Assembly (NCBI RefSeq): GCF_007747655.1
Contig: NZ_CP036274.1
Coordinates: 2,914,001-2,978,000, forward strand
From: Anatilimnocola aggregata
GTDB lineage: Bacteria > Planctomycetota > Planctomycetia > Pirellulales > Pirellulaceae
Length of the DNA: 64,000 nt
Reading direction: 5' to 3'
Position 1 is the stretch's first letter; each line of letters begins with the position of its first letter. The position numbers were made by a program, and so were the translations under genes. The notes under the pieces are model-generated. The model saw nothing but the letters and a program-made list of their open reading frames with translations, did not search any database and had not been told where the DNA came from. Of this stretch, positions 8,483 through 18,660 are shown in pieces.

Positions 8483-9502
8483 ATGAAATCAATCGAAGTT
8501 CTTCTGCTCTCCCGGAATGACGTCGTCGAACTCGGGCTTGCTCCGAGCAAAGTAGTCTCCGTGGTGGAAGATGCCCTGCGCGAACATGCGGCCGGAACCT
8601 ACGAAATGCATCCCAAAATCGGCGTGCATCCCACCGGCACCGACCCTGCAAATTTCATCCACGCCATGCCGGCCTACCTCCGTCGACTTGGTGCCTGCGG
8701 TCTGAAGTGGGTCGCAGGATTCGCCCAGAACTACCAGCGTGACCTTCCCAATGTGACCGGTTTGCAGGTTTATAACGATACGGCAACCGGTATTCCGCTG
8801 GCGGTCATGGATTGCAGTTACTTAACAGGCTTGAGAACGGCGGCAGTGAGTGCCATCATCGCCCGCCGCAGTGTCGTGTCCGGTGCCCGGACCCTCGCTC
8901 TGGTGGGTTGTGGCTTCGAGGGTTCGATGCACCTTCGTTTTCTCGTTGACCAGATTCCCACGCTCAAACAAATCCGCCTCCGCGACATCCGACCCACGGC
9001 AATGGCCGCGATGAAAGACCGCGTAAGCTCTGAGTTCCAAGGCGATGTGATACTTTGCGAAGACAATGAGTCGTGCGTCAAAGACGCCGACCTGATTACC
9101 ACGTGCACGAATGGCGATGAGCAGATCATCCGTCCCGAATGGTTCAAGCAGGGTGCCTTCGGCGTGGGAATCGAGGGAGGATGCGCCTATACGGCTGAGG
9201 CGCTACATCAGGCCGACAAATTCATCGTTGACGATGTAGCCTTGGCCGAATATTTCGACAAGATCGGCCGCGCTCGCCTAACGGCAGATGGCCAGCCGGA
9301 TCCCGAATTTCCGGGTGGCATGCCGCCGATCTATGCCACAATCGGCGAGATTGTTGCGGGCACGAAGCCGGCCCGTGACTCGGATCAGGAGCGGATCGTC
9401 GCACTACCGATTGGAATGGCGATTTGCGACATTGCACTCGCGCACTTGGCCTATCATACAGCATTAACACGGAAGGTCGGCCAGACATTCCGGCTGGTAT
9501 AG
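8483..9502 (+). CDS. Ornithine cyclodeaminase / mu-crystallin family protein
   Basis: The family contains NAD(P)-dependent enzymes such as ornithine cyclodeaminase, alanine dehydrogenase and ketimine reductases. The protein has about 339 residues, the normal length. The substrate domain includes FIHAMPAYLRRLGACGLKWV, where the Lys is the usual carboxylate-binding residue, and LTGLRTAAVSAI. The Rossmann segment is LALVGCGFEGSMHLRFL, and DDVALAEYF and GEIVAG complete the fold. The nucleotide loop is GCGFEG rather than the common GxGxQA. I chose the ATG at 8483 over the TTG nine bases earlier. The exact substrate cannot be told from sequence, and no arginine or proline genes are adjacent. Confidence 0.88.
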   Translation: MKSIEVLLLSRNDVVELGLAPSKVVSVVEDALREHAAGTYEMHPKIGVHPTGTDPANFIHAMPAYLRRLGACGLKWVAGFAQNYQRDLPNVTGLQVYNDTATGIPLAVMDCSYLTGLRTAAVSAIIARRSVVSGARTLALVGCGFEGSMHLRFLVDQIPTLKQIRLRDIRPTAMAAMKDRVSSEFQGDVILCEDNESCVKDADLITTCTNGDEQIIRPEWFKQGAFGVGIEGGCAYTAEALHQADKFIVDDVALAEYFDKIGRARLTADGQPDPEFPGGMPPIYATIGEIVAGTKPARDSDQERIVALPIGMAICDIALAHLAYHTALTRKVGQTFRLV

Positions 9503-9567
9503 CGAGGGAATAGCAGGGGCGATTCGTTTGGATTTGCAGTACAAGGGTTTGATAAGAGGCGACAAAC

Positions 9568-10758
9568 GTGAAGAATGCTCCGGTTCCTAACGGCGATCCA
9601 ACAACTTCTCAAGCTTTGCCAGAATCAAGTTCTCCTGCTCGATCTAACGGTCAAATGCCACGTTCGATGGCGGCGGGTGATACAGCGCCGACCCTTGAGC
9701 CGCAGCCCCTGGAACAATTTGTGATCGCTGAATCGATGCGAGCGGCTCAGACTTCGAAAGTCGAAGCAGTAAAAGAGATCATCGACGGCACGCCGCAGCA
9801 GGATATTGCGTCACTGGCACGCTCGCTACAGGCGATTCTGGCAGGGGCATCGCCCGATGACGCCACGATGCTGCGAAATCTGTTTCAAGAAGATCCAGCT
9901 GCAAACTCGGGCCGGCGATCCGTTAACCCCGACACCGAATTGGCTGCCGACTGGCGCGACGGTGAGTATCCGTATAAGAACCTGTTGTCGAGAAAAAGCT
10001 ACGAGCAACAAAAGTACCATTTGCAGGTTGAATTGCTGAAAGTGCAGGCCTGGGTCAAAGCTGCGAAGCAGAAGGTAGTGATCCTGTTCGAAGGACGCGA
10101 TGCCGCAGGCAAGGGAGGCACCATTAAACGCTTTATGGAGCATCTGAATCCGCGCGGGGCACGGGTCGTGGCGCTTGAAAAGCCCAGCGAAGTTGAGCGT
10201 GGGCAGTGGTATTTTCAGCGGTACGTGCAGCATTTGCCCACGGCGGGAGAAATCGTGATGATGGACCGCTCCTGGTACAATCGCGCGGGCGTGGAACGCG
10301 TGATGGGATTCTGTACAGACGATGAATATCACGAATTTATGCGTCAAGCTCCGGAGTTTGAACGCAATCTCGTCCGCAGTCGGGTGATCTTGATCAAGTT
10401 CTGGTTCTCGGTAAGCCAAGCTGAGCAGCGAAGGCGTTTCGAAGAGCGCAAAGCACACCCGCTCAAGCAATGGAAGCTCTCGCCCGTCGACCTTACATCG
10501 CTCGATAAATGGGAAGCCTACACGCTGACAAAAGAAGCCATGTTTTTCAATACGGACACAGCAGATGCTCCGTGGACGGTGATAAAGTCCAATTGCAAGA
10601 AGCGTGCTCGTTTGAATGCGATGCGTTATGTTCTGCACCGTTTGCCGTATGCCAACAAGGACATCGAGGCGATCGGTCCCCTTGATCCGCTGCTGGTCGG
10701 CAGGGCCAATATCGTGTACGAGCGTGGCGAACATCCCGGCGGCATTCCGGTCCTGTGA
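9568..10758 (+). CDS. ppk2: Polyphosphate kinase 2 (PPK2)
   Basis: PPK2 transfers phosphate between polyphosphate and nucleotides. The catalytic P-loop domain starts near residue 132 (EYPYKNLLSRKSYEQQ). Walker A is GRDAAGKGGT at about 176-185, and the Walker B/lid region is MMDRSWYNRAGVERVMGF at about 231-248. The C-terminal half (SPVDLTSLDKWEAYTLTKEAMF) is typical. The first ~125 residues are Ser/Ala/Pro-rich and poorly conserved, an extension beyond the usual one-domain length. A single kinase domain places it with the one-domain PPK2 enzymes. The start is GTG with AAGAGG about 8 nt upstream. It may serve energy or phosphate storage in stress, like the UspA neighbour. Confidence 0.93.
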   Translation: MKNAPVPNGDPTTSQALPESSSPARSNGQMPRSMAAGDTAPTLEPQPLEQFVIAESMRAAQTSKVEAVKEIIDGTPQQDIASLARSLQAILAGASPDDATMLRNLFQEDPAANSGRRSVNPDTELAADWRDGEYPYKNLLSRKSYEQQKYHLQVELLKVQAWVKAAKQKVVILFEGRDAAGKGGTIKRFMEHLNPRGARVVALEKPSEVERGQWYFQRYVQHLPTAGEIVMMDRSWYNRAGVERVMGFCTDDEYHEFMRQAPEFERNLVRSRVILIKFWFSVSQAEQRRRFEERKAHPLKQWKLSPVDLTSLDKWEAYTLTKEAMFFNTDTADAPWTVIKSNCKKRARLNAMRYVLHRLPYANKDIEAIGPLDPLLVGRANIVYERGEHPGGIPVL

Positions 10759-10975
10759 AGCCAGCGACCGCTTGGCCCTGAACGACGGTCGAAAATTGCG
10801 AGGCGGAACTATCGGATTATCGGCAACTCGTCGGCATAGCTATTGCTGAGGTAGTTTGATTGACCGGTTCGCTAGTAGAACGTGGGAATTGATCGGCATT
10901 TGATTGAGCGAACTGCGAAGATGTGTGCGATTCCGCACGCCGGTTATCACTTCTTTGTTACACAGCGAGAAACAA

Positions 10976-11464
10976 ATGATTCATGAAGTCTCGGGTGACA
11001 TTCTGTTGACCAAAGCTGAAGCCATCGCCCATGGCGTGGCTCCGAATGATCACTTCGACCAAGGTTTGGCTGCTGCACTCCACGAAAAGTGGCCAAAGAT
11101 GGTCAAGGATTTTCGCCACTATACTCATCAGACCCATCCGAAGCCGGGCGAGCTTTGGTTTTGGGGCACGATAGGTGTGCGAGTGTTCAATTTGCTGACT
11201 CAAGAGGGTGAGCACGGTCACGGAGCCAAGCCGGGCAAGGCCACCACCTCGCACGTGAACCACTGTCTGAAACGGCTTCGGCATGAGCTGGAAAAAGAGA
11301 AGATTAAAAGCGTTGCACTGCCGAAACTAGCAACTGGCGTCGGCGGATTGGATTGGGACGTCGTGCTGCCGCTCATCCGTACACACTTAGGCGAACTTTC
11401 CATTCCGGTGTTCGTTTACACGCAATATCAGAAGGGCGTACAGGCCAATGAAGTGGGGGCTTAA
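10976..11464 (+). CDS. Macro-domain protein (ADP-ribose binding)
   Basis: The protein is a stand-alone macro domain of 162 residues. The N-terminus EVSGDILLTKAEAIAHGVAP gives the beta-strand and loop where the adenine-contacting Asp lies, and LPKLATGVGGLDWDVV is the phosphate-binding loop. Such proteins bind ADP-ribose or remove it from modified macromolecules. The ATG at 10976 fits the domain start; the longer frame from 10904 adds an implausible leader. It stands alone between PPK2 and the UspA gene, with no partner ADP-ribosyltransferase seen nearby. Confidence 0.85.
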   Translation: MIHEVSGDILLTKAEAIAHGVAPNDHFDQGLAAALHEKWPKMVKDFRHYTHQTHPKPGELWFWGTIGVRVFNLLTQEGEHGHGAKPGKATTSHVNHCLKRLRHELEKEKIKSVALPKLATGVGGLDWDVVLPLIRTHLGELSIPVFVYTQYQKGVQANEVGA

Positions 11465-11641
11465 TAACCTCGAATCAGAGGTCAATTCTCCGCTCACGTA
11501 ATCGCCGGCGCAAACCGAAGTGGTCCGAACAATGGGGCCACTTCCGCAATCCTGGGCGAAACAATGGACAACTCCGACTAGGCTGCGTGAATTTCCACCA
11601 AATTCGTTGGTCCCTTCTTGAACGCGAACGATGCAATTGCA

Positions 11642-12625
11642 TCAGCCAATGAAAGCCGTCTGGCCGCTGATCTCTGTGCTCATTTCGAGGAGTGGAATGG
11701 GACACACGAAGTTCTCAGGCTTGACCGTCAGGAGGCTGCTTTGGCAACACGTGAGAAGTTGTTCCGCCGTATTGCCCACGAGCATGCCGGCAATCCCGCT
11801 GCGGCCGATGCTGCCCACCACGAGTAGGTCGGCTTTCAGATGATTGGCGAAACGATTGATCTCTTTCCAGGGCGTGCCCCAAGTGAGATGCGGCTTGATA
11901 TCGACCTGTGCTCCAAGAGGGGCTAAGAACTCAATGAGCCGATTCTTGGTGGCTTCGTAGATCTCTTCGCGCAGCGATTTTCCTTCAGGGACTTTGCTGA
12001 GAATATCTTCGGGCACATCTGCAGAATCGACAACATGCATCGTGTGCAACTGGGCGTTTGCTAGTTGTGCCAGGCTACCGGCAACTTCGATTGCGCTGCG
12101 ACATACGGGGGAGAAATCGGTGGCCGTGAGAATGGCAGCAGGCTGCCCGACATGTTCGGGCCGGACGATCCAAACAGGCGCAGGGCAAGTGTGAATGAGT
12201 TTCTTGGCGGTGCTTCCGACAAAGAGCTCTTTCCAAACTGTCATCGCATGTGCGCCGGCGAACACCAAGTCGTAATCGCCATGCTGCGTCAGACGGCAAA
12301 TTTCAGTTATTGGCTCTCCAAGCAAGACCTTGTGTTTGATCACCAGATATGGATGGGCAACGTTGTTGACTATTTGCTGCAGACGCTTCTCGGCATCACC
12401 CAGCACTTCGCGGTGGAACACACTGCCTTCGCCGTACAGCAGGTCAAGTTTGGCGTCGATTGAAGCCGATTGCATGGACTTTCGCATATTCGGCAGCACA
12501 TTTACCAGAGTAATCGTCGCCCCTGTTTGTGTTGCGACCCACAGCGCCTGCTGGGCCGCGGCAAACGAAGCAGGCGAGAAATCAACAGCAACGAGAAGCT
12601 TGTGAAAGCTGAGCTGATTCGACAT
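11642..12625 (-). CDS. Tandem universal stress protein (two UspA domains)
   Basis: There are two UspA folds in 327 residues. Domain one starts KLLVAVDFSPASFAAAQQAL and ends with GSTAKKLIHTCPAPVWIVRP. Domain two starts ILTATDFSPVCRSAIEVAG and ends with GSIGRSGIAGMLVGNTAEQL, which matches the ATP-binding G-x2-G-x9-G(S/T) motif. The first domain's equivalent loop is less regular. I chose MSNQLSFH at 12625 because the longer leader from 12679 is not domain-like. About 20 non-conserved residues form the C-terminus. It is probably a cytoplasmic stress-resistance factor. Confidence 0.88.
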   Translation of the reverse strand: MSNQLSFHKLLVAVDFSPASFAAAQQALWVATQTGATITLVNVLPNMRKSMQSASIDAKLDLLYGEGSVFHREVLGDAEKRLQQIVNNVAHPYLVIKHKVLLGEPITEICRLTQHGDYDLVFAGAHAMTVWKELFVGSTAKKLIHTCPAPVWIVRPEHVGQPAAILTATDFSPVCRSAIEVAGSLAQLANAQLHTMHVVDSADVPEDILSKVPEGKSLREEIYEATKNRLIEFLAPLGAQVDIKPHLTWGTPWKEINRFANHLKADLLVVGSIGRSGIAGMLVGNTAEQLLTCCQSSLLTVKPENFVCPIPLLEMSTEISGQTAFIG

Positions 12626-12978
12626 GGTTCTCAAAAGAAGCACGGAGTTTATGTTCTGAAGGTATGCAAGCACGATCACTGGCAGCGGCTAATTACACGA
12701 CGCTCGGCATCCGTAAAAATGCAAACTCCATGCCGTCGATACTTGCGACAGAATGGGGCCGATTGCGTTCATCGCGTCGGCATGAGTGGCCCGAAACCGC
12801 ACACCAGAGTGGCAAAAATGACGCGCTGGTTCAGAGCACTTTCCATCGCAAACCCACCGAGTACCGGGACTTCGATGACGACCAAGCGCCATTGCGCCCA
12901 AGTGACTGCGCCGAGGCAGTGAGTCCGCCGAAGTTCAGGTAGCAGCAATACTCGGCCCACTGGCACTCCAAGCCTTAG
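12626..12978. other. Intergenic stretch upstream of the UspA gene
   Basis: No supported gene is present. The UspA promoter should lie near 12630-12700 on the minus strand, but I cannot define it. Confidence 0.35.
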
Positions 12979-13179
12979 GGGCAGGCACCAGGGGCTCCAG
13001 CAGGGATGGGGCAGCCTGGGCTGGATGTAGGGGCGGGAGCAATGGGAGCTGCAAGCTCTCTTCCTAACGTTACACAACCTGGGGGAATGGCAGCCGTAAG
13101 CCTGGGGACTGGGCTGCCGAATCAGACACCCACGGCCCTCCCGCCCGCGATGCAGGCCGGCCTACCCCAGTCGGCGTGA
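12979..13179 (+). pseudogene. Gly/Ala/Pro-rich open frame, probable gene remnant
   Basis: A 66-codon open frame (no start at its 5' end; first ATG inside) reads like a low-complexity tail: APGAPAGMGQPGLDVGAG, then PGGMAAVSLGTGLPNQT and PPAMQAGLPQSA. The DNA is G-rich and unlike neighbouring sequence. In the +1 frame directly after it, about 13172-13288 reads as AARERIDVKTAQLIDAAGRP...YLVDKRDVISELV and then a stop, also protein-like. I read both as fragments of lost genes; no family is assigned. Confidence 0.3.
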
Positions 13180-13539
13180 ACCCGCTGCCCGGGAGCGCAT
13201 CGACGTGAAGACCGCCCAGCTCATCGACGCCGCCGGCCGGCCGAAGTACCTGGTCGATAAGCGGGATGTGATCAGCGAGTTGGTGTAGTTCACGCTCCCA
13301 AAGAACACCCTGACTCAACAAATCGACACACCCTCACGCCCGCGCGCTGCTGGCGCCCGAAATGGGGTGGAATCGTGCGATTTCGCACAACGGCTGGAAC
13401 ATCAAACACTGCTCCTAACGCGAAAAGAGGCTCAATTTCGAACTCGTTAAGATTGGCATCATTCGTGCGTTACTTATTACCAGCGGGTGATTCTCCCAGT
13501 TAGCGGGCACATGGAGGTAATTGAAAAGGAGACCTAATC

Positions 13540-13743
13540 ATGGAACTTCACAACATCCTCATTTATCATTGCGTCGCTTGCGGACGGATCGTGCATGCGG
13601 AACCAGAGGCCAAGGTGCCTCAGTGCTGCGGCCACGCCATGGTGAAGGCGTCCGAAGAGACGGTTCACGGACTTGAGTCCGGCAAAGATTGGGACGACGA
13701 TCTGGATCCTGAGTTCAAACCCACTAATCTGGAAGACGATTAG
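13540..13743 (+). CDS. Small zinc-ribbon-like protein
   Basis: This 67-residue acidic protein has the motif YHCVACGRIVHAEPEAKVPQCCGHAM. The Cys-x2-Cys and later Cys-Cys pair, with His residues, suggest a single bound metal, probably zinc. The tail is Asp/Glu-rich (WDDDLDPEF). A strong ribosome-binding site (AAAAGGAG) precedes the ATG by about 9 nt. Function unknown; rubredoxin-like or zinc-ribbon accessory roles are possible. It converges with the phosphorylase gene and overlaps its stop codon. Confidence 0.75.
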   Translation: MELHNILIYHCVACGRIVHAEPEAKVPQCCGHAMVKASEETVHGLESGKDWDDDLDPEFKPTNLEDD

Positions 13744-16265
13744 TGCTGCCAACAGATATGGGCGGCCTCCAGCGGCACTTGAGCCGCTGGCTGGAACGGC
13801 ATGATCCGCGCGGTGTAGTGCTCGGCGGGTCGATCAGCAGGCACGCTGCCTCGATATTGAAATCCTTGTACCGAGCCTAAGAGCGGCCCGCGCAGCAGCA
13901 TGGGTGCGGCTATCGGCTGTCCCGCATCGGCCGAGTCCGCAAAGAGTTCAACTCGAACCTGCTCAGAGGACAGTTCGCCCAAATAGAGCTGAGCGGTGAA
14001 GAGCCACTGCTCACCCTCCCGCTCGACGTGCACGGTTCCAAAACGCACATTCCGCCAACAGTCATCCAGGGTGTTGTGCCAGGCAGTCAGTTCACGCGCC
14101 AATAGCCCCTGTTTCGCGGTGCGCTTCAGAAAAGCTTCGGCGGCGGGCAGGTAGGCAAGGTTGGCATAATCCTGAACCATTCGGTCACTGCTGAACGGTG
14201 CCGTGAGTTGCGACATGCTGGCCTGAATCCGCTCGACCCAGGCGGACGGCAGACCCTCGGCGTCGCGGTTATAGAATTCAGGAATGACTTGTTGTTCCAG
14301 AATGTCATACAGGCGCAGCGCATCTCGCACATCGACTTCCAAGGCTGAGTCTCCGCAGCCATCGTCGATGGCCCAGCCCACGTTCGGTGTATAGGCTTCA
14401 TCCCACCAGCCATCGCGCTGCGAAAGATGCAGGCCGCCGTTGACGACGACCTTCATCCCGCTCGTGCCGCAAGCCTCGGCCGGGCGCCGCGGAGTATTGA
14501 GCCAGACATCGATCCCGCCGACGAGATGCTGGGCAAGCACCATGTCGTAATCTTCCAGAAACACCACCCGATCGCACACATCCTCGCGTCGGGCAAAGTG
14601 CACCATTGCCTGCACCATGGCCTTCCCTTGGTCATCGTTCGGATGGGCCTTGCCTGCCACGATCAATTGAATCGCTCGATCGCTCGCGCGGATCATCCGC
14701 ACCAGCCGCTCGACGTCGTGCAGGAGCAAATTGGGCCGTTTGTATTCGGTGAACCGGCGGGCAAAACCAATCGTCAGCACGTTCGGGTCGAGCACGTGTT
14801 CGGCCCGATGCACCACATCAGGAGATGCGCCATGTTCTCGGTATTGCCGGGCGAGACGACGGCGGACATAGTCGACTAGCGTATTGCGCGCTTTCGCGCG
14901 GAAGTTCCAGATTTCATCCAGCGACAATTGCTTGACCGAAGCCGTCGCTTCCTCCAGATTCTGAACCCAACGCCGCTCGCCAGTTCCAAAGGCCTGACTC
15001 CATAACTGGTTCGCCTCGGCCGAATCCCAGGTCGGCACATGTACGCCGTTCGTCACATGGCTGACCGGAACTTCCGCCACGGGCCAGCCGGCGAATAGCG
15101 GCGCGAACAATTGCCGGCTGACCTGGCCGTGCAAACGACTCACGCCATTCACATGTCCGCATCCACGAATGGCCAGAAAAGCCATATTGAACGGCTCGTC
15201 AGGGTCGTGCGAATTCTGGCGTTCCAGACTCAAGAGCTGTTCCGCAGGGAGACCCGAGAGTTCGATGATCCGCTGCGCGTAGCGCAGCACCATGTCGGGC
15301 GGAAACTGATCAAAAGCCGCGGCGACGGGCGTGTGCGTGGTGAACACGTTCCCGGCCCGCGTCGCCCACCAGGCAGCCTCGAACGGCAGGCCTGTCCGCC
15401 GCGCATAACTGACCGCTCGCGCCAGCACCGCGAACGCAGCATGACCCTCGTTGAGATGGCAAACCTCGACCTCAATCCCCAATTGCTCCAGCAGTAACCA
15501 CCCGCCAATCCCCAGCACAATCTCTTGCAAGAACCGCTTCTCCTTGCCGGCTGCGTACAGGTTGGCGGAGATACCTCGGTCCCAAGGGCTGTTGAGCGGA
15601 TCGTTCGTATCGAGCAGATAGAGCATCGTTTTGCCGACCCGCGCCTGCCAGACGCGGAGCTGCAGCGTTCGTCCTGGCAGCTCGATTCCAATTCGCACCC
15701 GGCTGCCGTCCTGATCGCAGAGGGGCGTCACCGGCAGGCTCCCCGGATCGTTGTAGGGAAACGCTTCCAGTTGCCAGCCCGATTCCGCCACCACCTGCCG
15801 AAAATAACCCTATTGATAAAGCAGACCAATGCCCACGAGCGGCACTCCCATGTCGCTGCAACTCTTCAGGTGATCGCCGGCCAACATGCCGAGCCCGCCC
15901 GAGTAAATCGGCAAGGCCTCGCTCAGACCAAACTCCATGCTGAAGTAAGCCACCTTGCGCAGCGAACTATTCGGTTGAGTCTTGGCAAACCAGCCACCCG
16001 ATTCCAGATAGCGGCGGCGACGCTCCAGCCACTGATTGAGCTGCCTCTTGAGCTCTTCGTCTCGGGCGGCTTCCTCCAGCCGCTTCTGCGGCGCGTTGAG
16101 CAGAATGATGTAAGGGTTCTTCGTTCGCTCCCAGGTTTCCGCATCCAGGCGGGCCCAAATCTGGCCGGCCAGCTGGCTCCCCATCCAGCGCAGATCCATC
16201 GACAGGTCAGCAAGCTCTAACAATTCAGGAGGCAGGGTTCGATCCAGAATCGTTTTCGTAGTCAT
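13740..16265 (-). pseudogene. glgP: Alpha-glucan (glycogen) phosphorylase interrupted by one in-frame TAG
   Basis: The enzyme releases glucose-1-phosphate from glycogen or maltodextrin using PLP. The gene spans about 842 codons, normal for the bacterial ~850-residue type. The N-terminal part carries VAYFSMEFGLSEALPIYSGG, and the C-terminal part carries KRFLQEIVLGIGG, RFTEYKRPNLLL and EACGTSGMKVVVNGGLHL, which contains the PLP lysine. Near codon 152 the frame reads LLYQ-TAG-GYFRQVVAESGW, where the family has LLYQQGYFRQ. The stop (15810-15812, complement) therefore replaces a Gln codon by a single C-to-T change, and the reading frame is otherwise intact. It may be a recent nonsense mutation, a sequencing error or suppression. 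The start is ATG 16265 or 16271; GGGGA favours 16265. Confidence 0.9.
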
Positions 16266-16394
16266 TACCATTCCCCGCCTGGCTCACGCCGTTCAACCTC
16301 ACGCTGCTAAACATCATTGCCTGCAATCCTACCATCACGCTCCAGCTCCATGATGGCTTACCGGGCGCAGGTGGTTGTTTCTGCGCCAAACGGC

Positions 16395-16560
16395 TCAGCT
16401 GTCCGTCACAATAATCGGCACTTTTGTGCGCTCAATGCGATTGGACCGCCGCTGTTGACTGCCTCGTCCAACAGTTCGAAGAGGGTCACAACCGTTTTCC
16501 GCCACCGAAACTACCTCAAAATCGCGAAGTCGTTGTTTAAAATTACTTTCGGTCTTCAGA
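16395..16560 (-). pseudogene. Response-regulator receiver-domain remnant (frameshifted)
   Basis: The minus strand reads TESNFKQRLRDFEVVSVAENG. After a one-base shift it continues VTLFELLDEAVNSGGPIALSA. This resembles the middle of a CheY-like receiver (beta2-alpha2-beta3). The phosphoacceptor Asp segment is not found, and stops follow on each side. A degraded two-component gene is the best explanation. Confidence 0.4.
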
Positions 16561-16589
16561 AAGAGAGAGCTTTTGTTCGAAGAGGGTTG

Positions 16590-16690
16590 GGCACAGGGAG
16601 AATCAACGCGATCCAAGAGCTGGTGACGTCCGACGAGTACCGGCATGTGCCAACCGGGACACTGGCTCGGATCGGGTCTACCAAGCCGGG
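16590..16690 (+). pseudogene. Short transposase-like fragment
   Basis: The frame RINAIQELVTSDEYRHVPTG followed by TLARI matches from memory the N-terminal region of a DDE transposase/integrase group common in planctomycetes (VTSPEYRHVPTGTLA). Only about 30 codons remain and similarity ends abruptly. Confidence 0.35.
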
Positions 16691-17047
16691 ACCGGCATGG
16701 GCCAAAGTCCAAAGTGGCGAGAACTCGCGCACAAAAGTCCAGAATGTCGTGAAACACAGCGTAGCGGACATTCTCACTGCTCATTCTGGCCGTAAGTCAG
16801 CCCAGTGGTGAAATGGTCGTGGGCGCAGTGCTGACTATCGGCTTGCAGCGAAGGATGTTCTCATCGTGCTCGCAAAACCCGAGAACCTCGAACGATTTCG
16901 CAGGCATCACGGCCGCGGAGCCGAACCGATTTAGAACAACGGGCTTGGAGTTCGTAGGGGGGCTCGGCTGGTATCGCAAGCATCGAGCAATTGAAGAAAG
17001 CGTGATGCGGCTATGCGAACAGTTGGCTAAGGCGTGCAATTTGAGGG
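16691..17047. other. Gene-poor stretch before the cytochrome gene
   Basis: No supported gene or RNA. A small hairpin, GGCGAG-AA-CTCGCG, lies near 16717-16731. Confidence 0.35.
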
Positions 17048-17548
17048 CTAGCGCCGATAGGGTCGTGTGCGATCAGAGCTATTTTCCAGCTCCGTGGTAG
17101 GTATCGGAATGACGCGTAGATCAGGACCCTTTTCAGAAATGTGAAGAACGTGTCGGCAGTGCTCGTGACAACTGATGCACGTGGTGAGCGAGTTCATGTA
17201 AGTGTACGACGAGCCATCAAGGTTCTTCTCCTCCGCTAGCAGGATTAGCTTCTTGGCGGTGCGTCGTAATTCCGCACGATAATGGGAGTAGACTTGGTCG
17301 TCGGTAGCGTGCCAGTTTGTTGCATCGCAGACCTTCGCCATTTCTTCGGCACCCTTGCGGATCAGGTCGAAGTCGCTGGCCATCAAACCTTCCACCACTT
17401 TCTGCGAGCTTGCCAACTTCGCTCGCATCAAGCCGGCCAGGGCGTCCTCGCTATGCGTTGGGACAGCGGGCTTGGGTTGCCCCCACGCCAACATCGCTAG
17501 GGCAGTTGATATTACGCCGACAATGCCCAGGAGTTTCAACTTCGACAT
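17048..17548 (-). CDS. Periplasmic c-type cytochrome, single heme
   Basis: The 166-residue product begins with a signal peptide (MSKLKLLGIVGVISTALAML, cleavage near AWGQ). A four-helix-like region (MRAKLASSQKVVEGLMASDF) precedes CISCHEHCRH near residue 128. The overall plan, a helical bundle with CxxCH toward the C-terminus, resembles cytochrome c' or class II cytochromes. About 33 residues follow the heme site, longer than in classical cytochrome c'. The ATG at 17548 is preferred over the GTG six bases earlier; AGGTG lies upstream. It may be an electron carrier or gas binder. Confidence 0.78.
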   Translation of the reverse strand: MSKLKLLGIVGVISTALAMLAWGQPKPAVPTHSEDALAGLMRAKLASSQKVVEGLMASDFDLIRKGAEEMAKVCDATNWHATDDQVYSHYRAELRRTAKKLILLAEEKNLDGSSYTYMNSLTTCISCHEHCRHVLHISEKGPDLRVIPIPTTELENSSDRTRPYRR

Positions 17549-18655
17549 CACCACACCTACCGTCTGTTAGTTCACGGACAAACCCCTTCGTCTTTTCGGC
17601 TAATGATAATCGTACAGTTTAGGGATTCTGCCGATTGTGAGGAGCGGATCCCCAAGTAATCATATTCGGCGCTCGAATAGTGCAGCGCGCGGGGGCTGAT
17701 GGTCGGTCGAAAAGTGTAGTGTTAGCCCTGCTCGGGAGAATCCGTAAGGCAGATTTGAGACTTCCCAGCGTCTCAAGCCTTACGATCTGCACCATGCTGA
17801 CAACCGTGCTTTGCGCCAGGAAAATTGGGACTTTCCGCACGAGTTCTCGCCACTCGGACGGCTACTCTCCTCGCTCCCGCTGAGTTTCAACCCGACGTGT
17901 TTTCGGTGGTTATTGAGCGATAACCTCAACCATCCGCACCCAGCGCCGGTATGATCATCGCCTGCGAGAGATGGTCGGCAACAGCAAGAACATCGACGCG
18001 GCGGTCGGCCCCGATCTACAACGCGTGGCTGGCTCGCGCCGATGGCGGCGCCAGTCGTCACGTTGCCAGCCACCGACCATGACCACCTTCACCTGTAGCA
18101 GCAGGTCCTCGTCCTCCGTCGTCGACTTCACCGCCTCGTCTCGCTGCTGCGACTGATGACAGTCCCGCCCTGGAATTCGCCGCCGTCGCCGAACGGATAT
18201 GGTCCGCCTTGAGCAATCCGACCGTGCCCGATGTTGTGGGGAAGGTGTATCCCATGTCGTGTTTTGATGTACAGTATTCGGAGCTGACGGGCGCCGCGTG
18301 GGAAACGCATGCTCGTGACATGCGAAGTCAGTTGAACGAATCAACGACGGTGATGATCATTCTCGATCAGCAACTTTCGGACGGCCGGGCCTACGGGTTT
18401 CTTAGAGCGTTGGGGGTATGAGTACGCAAGTCAGGACGGCCTTTCATTGCCGAACGGCATTTACCTTCCATTGCCCAAAGGATCGCCGCATGCGACCGTC
18501 GTCGTGACTTCTCCTGGGATTCTTCGCGGCATTCCCGACGATGATCGAAACGACTTACTCTATATGCAGTGATCGACACAACGTCGCGACAGGGAGTCAC
18601 CAAGCCCATTTCAATCCCGGGAAGGCGCTTTTACCGGTGGCGAACTACGCAGTCG
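17549..18655. other. Decayed sequence (gene graveyard, left part)
   Basis: Several short frames look coding for 30-50 codons and then break. One minus-strand example near 18110-18160 reads SQQRDEAVKSTTEDEDLLLQ. An imperfect inverted repeat lies at 17744-17783 (GTAAGGC...GCCTTAC arms). No intact gene was found. Confidence 0.45.
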
Positions 18656-18660
18656 GCTGG

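Noticed and set aside
9826-10734. 302-codon frame opposite ppk2
   Set aside because: Antisense shadow; no motif.
15810-15812. TAG recoding as a sense codon in this genome
   Set aside because: Other genes in the window end with TAG in normal positions, so general recoding is unlikely; a single mutation is simpler.
16317-16811. 164-codon plus-strand frame
   Set aside because: Most of it has no protein-like pattern; only a short transposase-like piece inside is supported.
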